NCBI GenBank assembly: GCA_037176885.1
Contig: JAWWNJ010000001.1
Span: 3,720,001 to 3,784,000, forward strand
Direction: 5' to 3'
Origin: Favolaschia claudopus
Lineage: Eukaryota > Basidiomycota > Agaricomycetes > Agaricales > Mycenaceae
Length of the DNA stretch: 64,000 nt
Shown here: piece after piece, positions 63,843 to 64,000 of the stretch
Layout of the letters: the number at the start of each line of letters is the position of its first letter
Position numbering within the stretch: position 1 is the first letter of the stretch
The notes under the pieces: model-generated
The model's input: the letters and a program-made list of their open reading frames with translations, nothing else
The model's database searches: none
Told to the model about the DNA's origin: nothing
Made by a program: the position numbers and the translations under genes

Positions 63843-64000
63843 ATGTCTTCATCTCGTCGTTTCACCTTGTCCGTCGTCCATCTCCCCCTAATCCCAGCTC
63901 TCGCCACTGACTCGACTTAAATCAGACCTGACGACGAAACCGTTCCGCCTCCCCACACAGAACACGTCTATCCCTATAGTTTCCAACCTTTGCAAGTAAC
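63843..64000 (+). CDS. 5' end of an unidentified gene (cut by window edge)
   Basis: ATG 63843 gives MSSSRRFTL; a plausible intron (GTCCGT...AAATCAG, about 63869-63925) joins PDDETVPPPHTEHVYPYSFQ and PLQV at the edge. Too short for a family call. Without splicing, the first frame stops at TAA 63918. Confidence 0.4.

Overview
This window comes from a filamentous basidiomycete, most likely a mushroom-forming Agaricomycete. Genes are closely packed on both strands and broken by many 45-70 nt introns, some with a visible CTAAC-type branch site. The dynein heavy chain is present only as its motor half, as described for Agaricomycetes. There is a large intact Helitron, and the conserved genes read best as fungal orthologues. 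Exon boundaries here were set by reading splice sites and protein-family conservation by eye, so single boundaries may be off by a few codons.

Layout, left to right. 1-1.4 kb: 3' part of the nuclease gene EXO5. 1.6-2.7 kb: a Ser/Pro-rich protein with two membrane spans. 3.0-14.4 kb (minus): cytoplasmic dynein motor (dhc2 type), divergent from SmE (14.5-15.1 kb). 15.2-17.1 kb: PEX10 (minus) and MGR2 (plus), divergent from a 133 bp spacer. 17.6-18.7 kb: an unknown membrane protein. 18.9-23.1 kb: a gene-poor island with decayed tandem repeats, a 17-bp-arm hairpin and a phosphoglucomutase relic. 23.1-23.5 kb: a three-exon gene for an unknown 71-residue protein behind a clear TATA box. 24.0-25.2 kb: homoserine kinase. 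25.2-29.0 kb: gene-poor. 29.0-31.3 kb: a SprT-type DNA-protein crosslink protease with SUMO-interacting motifs. 31.5-36.3 kb: cytochrome P450, a TPR protein and a GNAT acetyltransferase. 37.4-45.0 kb: an uninterrupted 2,544-codon Helitron Rep/helicase. 45.6-50.9 kb: a full-size ABCG transporter of the yeast YOL075C type. 51.1 kb: ribosomal protein uS14 (RPS29). 52.2-55.9 kb: a Pumilio/PUF protein. 56.9-60.4 kb: a UVRAG/Vps38-like PI3-kinase subunit. 60.5-62.1 kb: an unknown acidic coiled-coil protein. 62.5-63.7 kb: a UBX/TUG-type p97 cofactor. 63.8 kb to the edge: the start of another gene.

Most genes are housekeeping and belong to unrelated pathways: DNA repair (EXO5, SprT), splicing (SmE), organelle import (PEX10, MGR2), autophagy and endosomes (UVRAG), threonine synthesis and translation. 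The material most worth a second look is the autonomous Helitron with SAP-like repeats and a GAGTCA array upstream, the split dynein, a 4-nt micro-exon in MGR2, three GC-AG introns, the decayed repeat island and the small TATA-driven gene.
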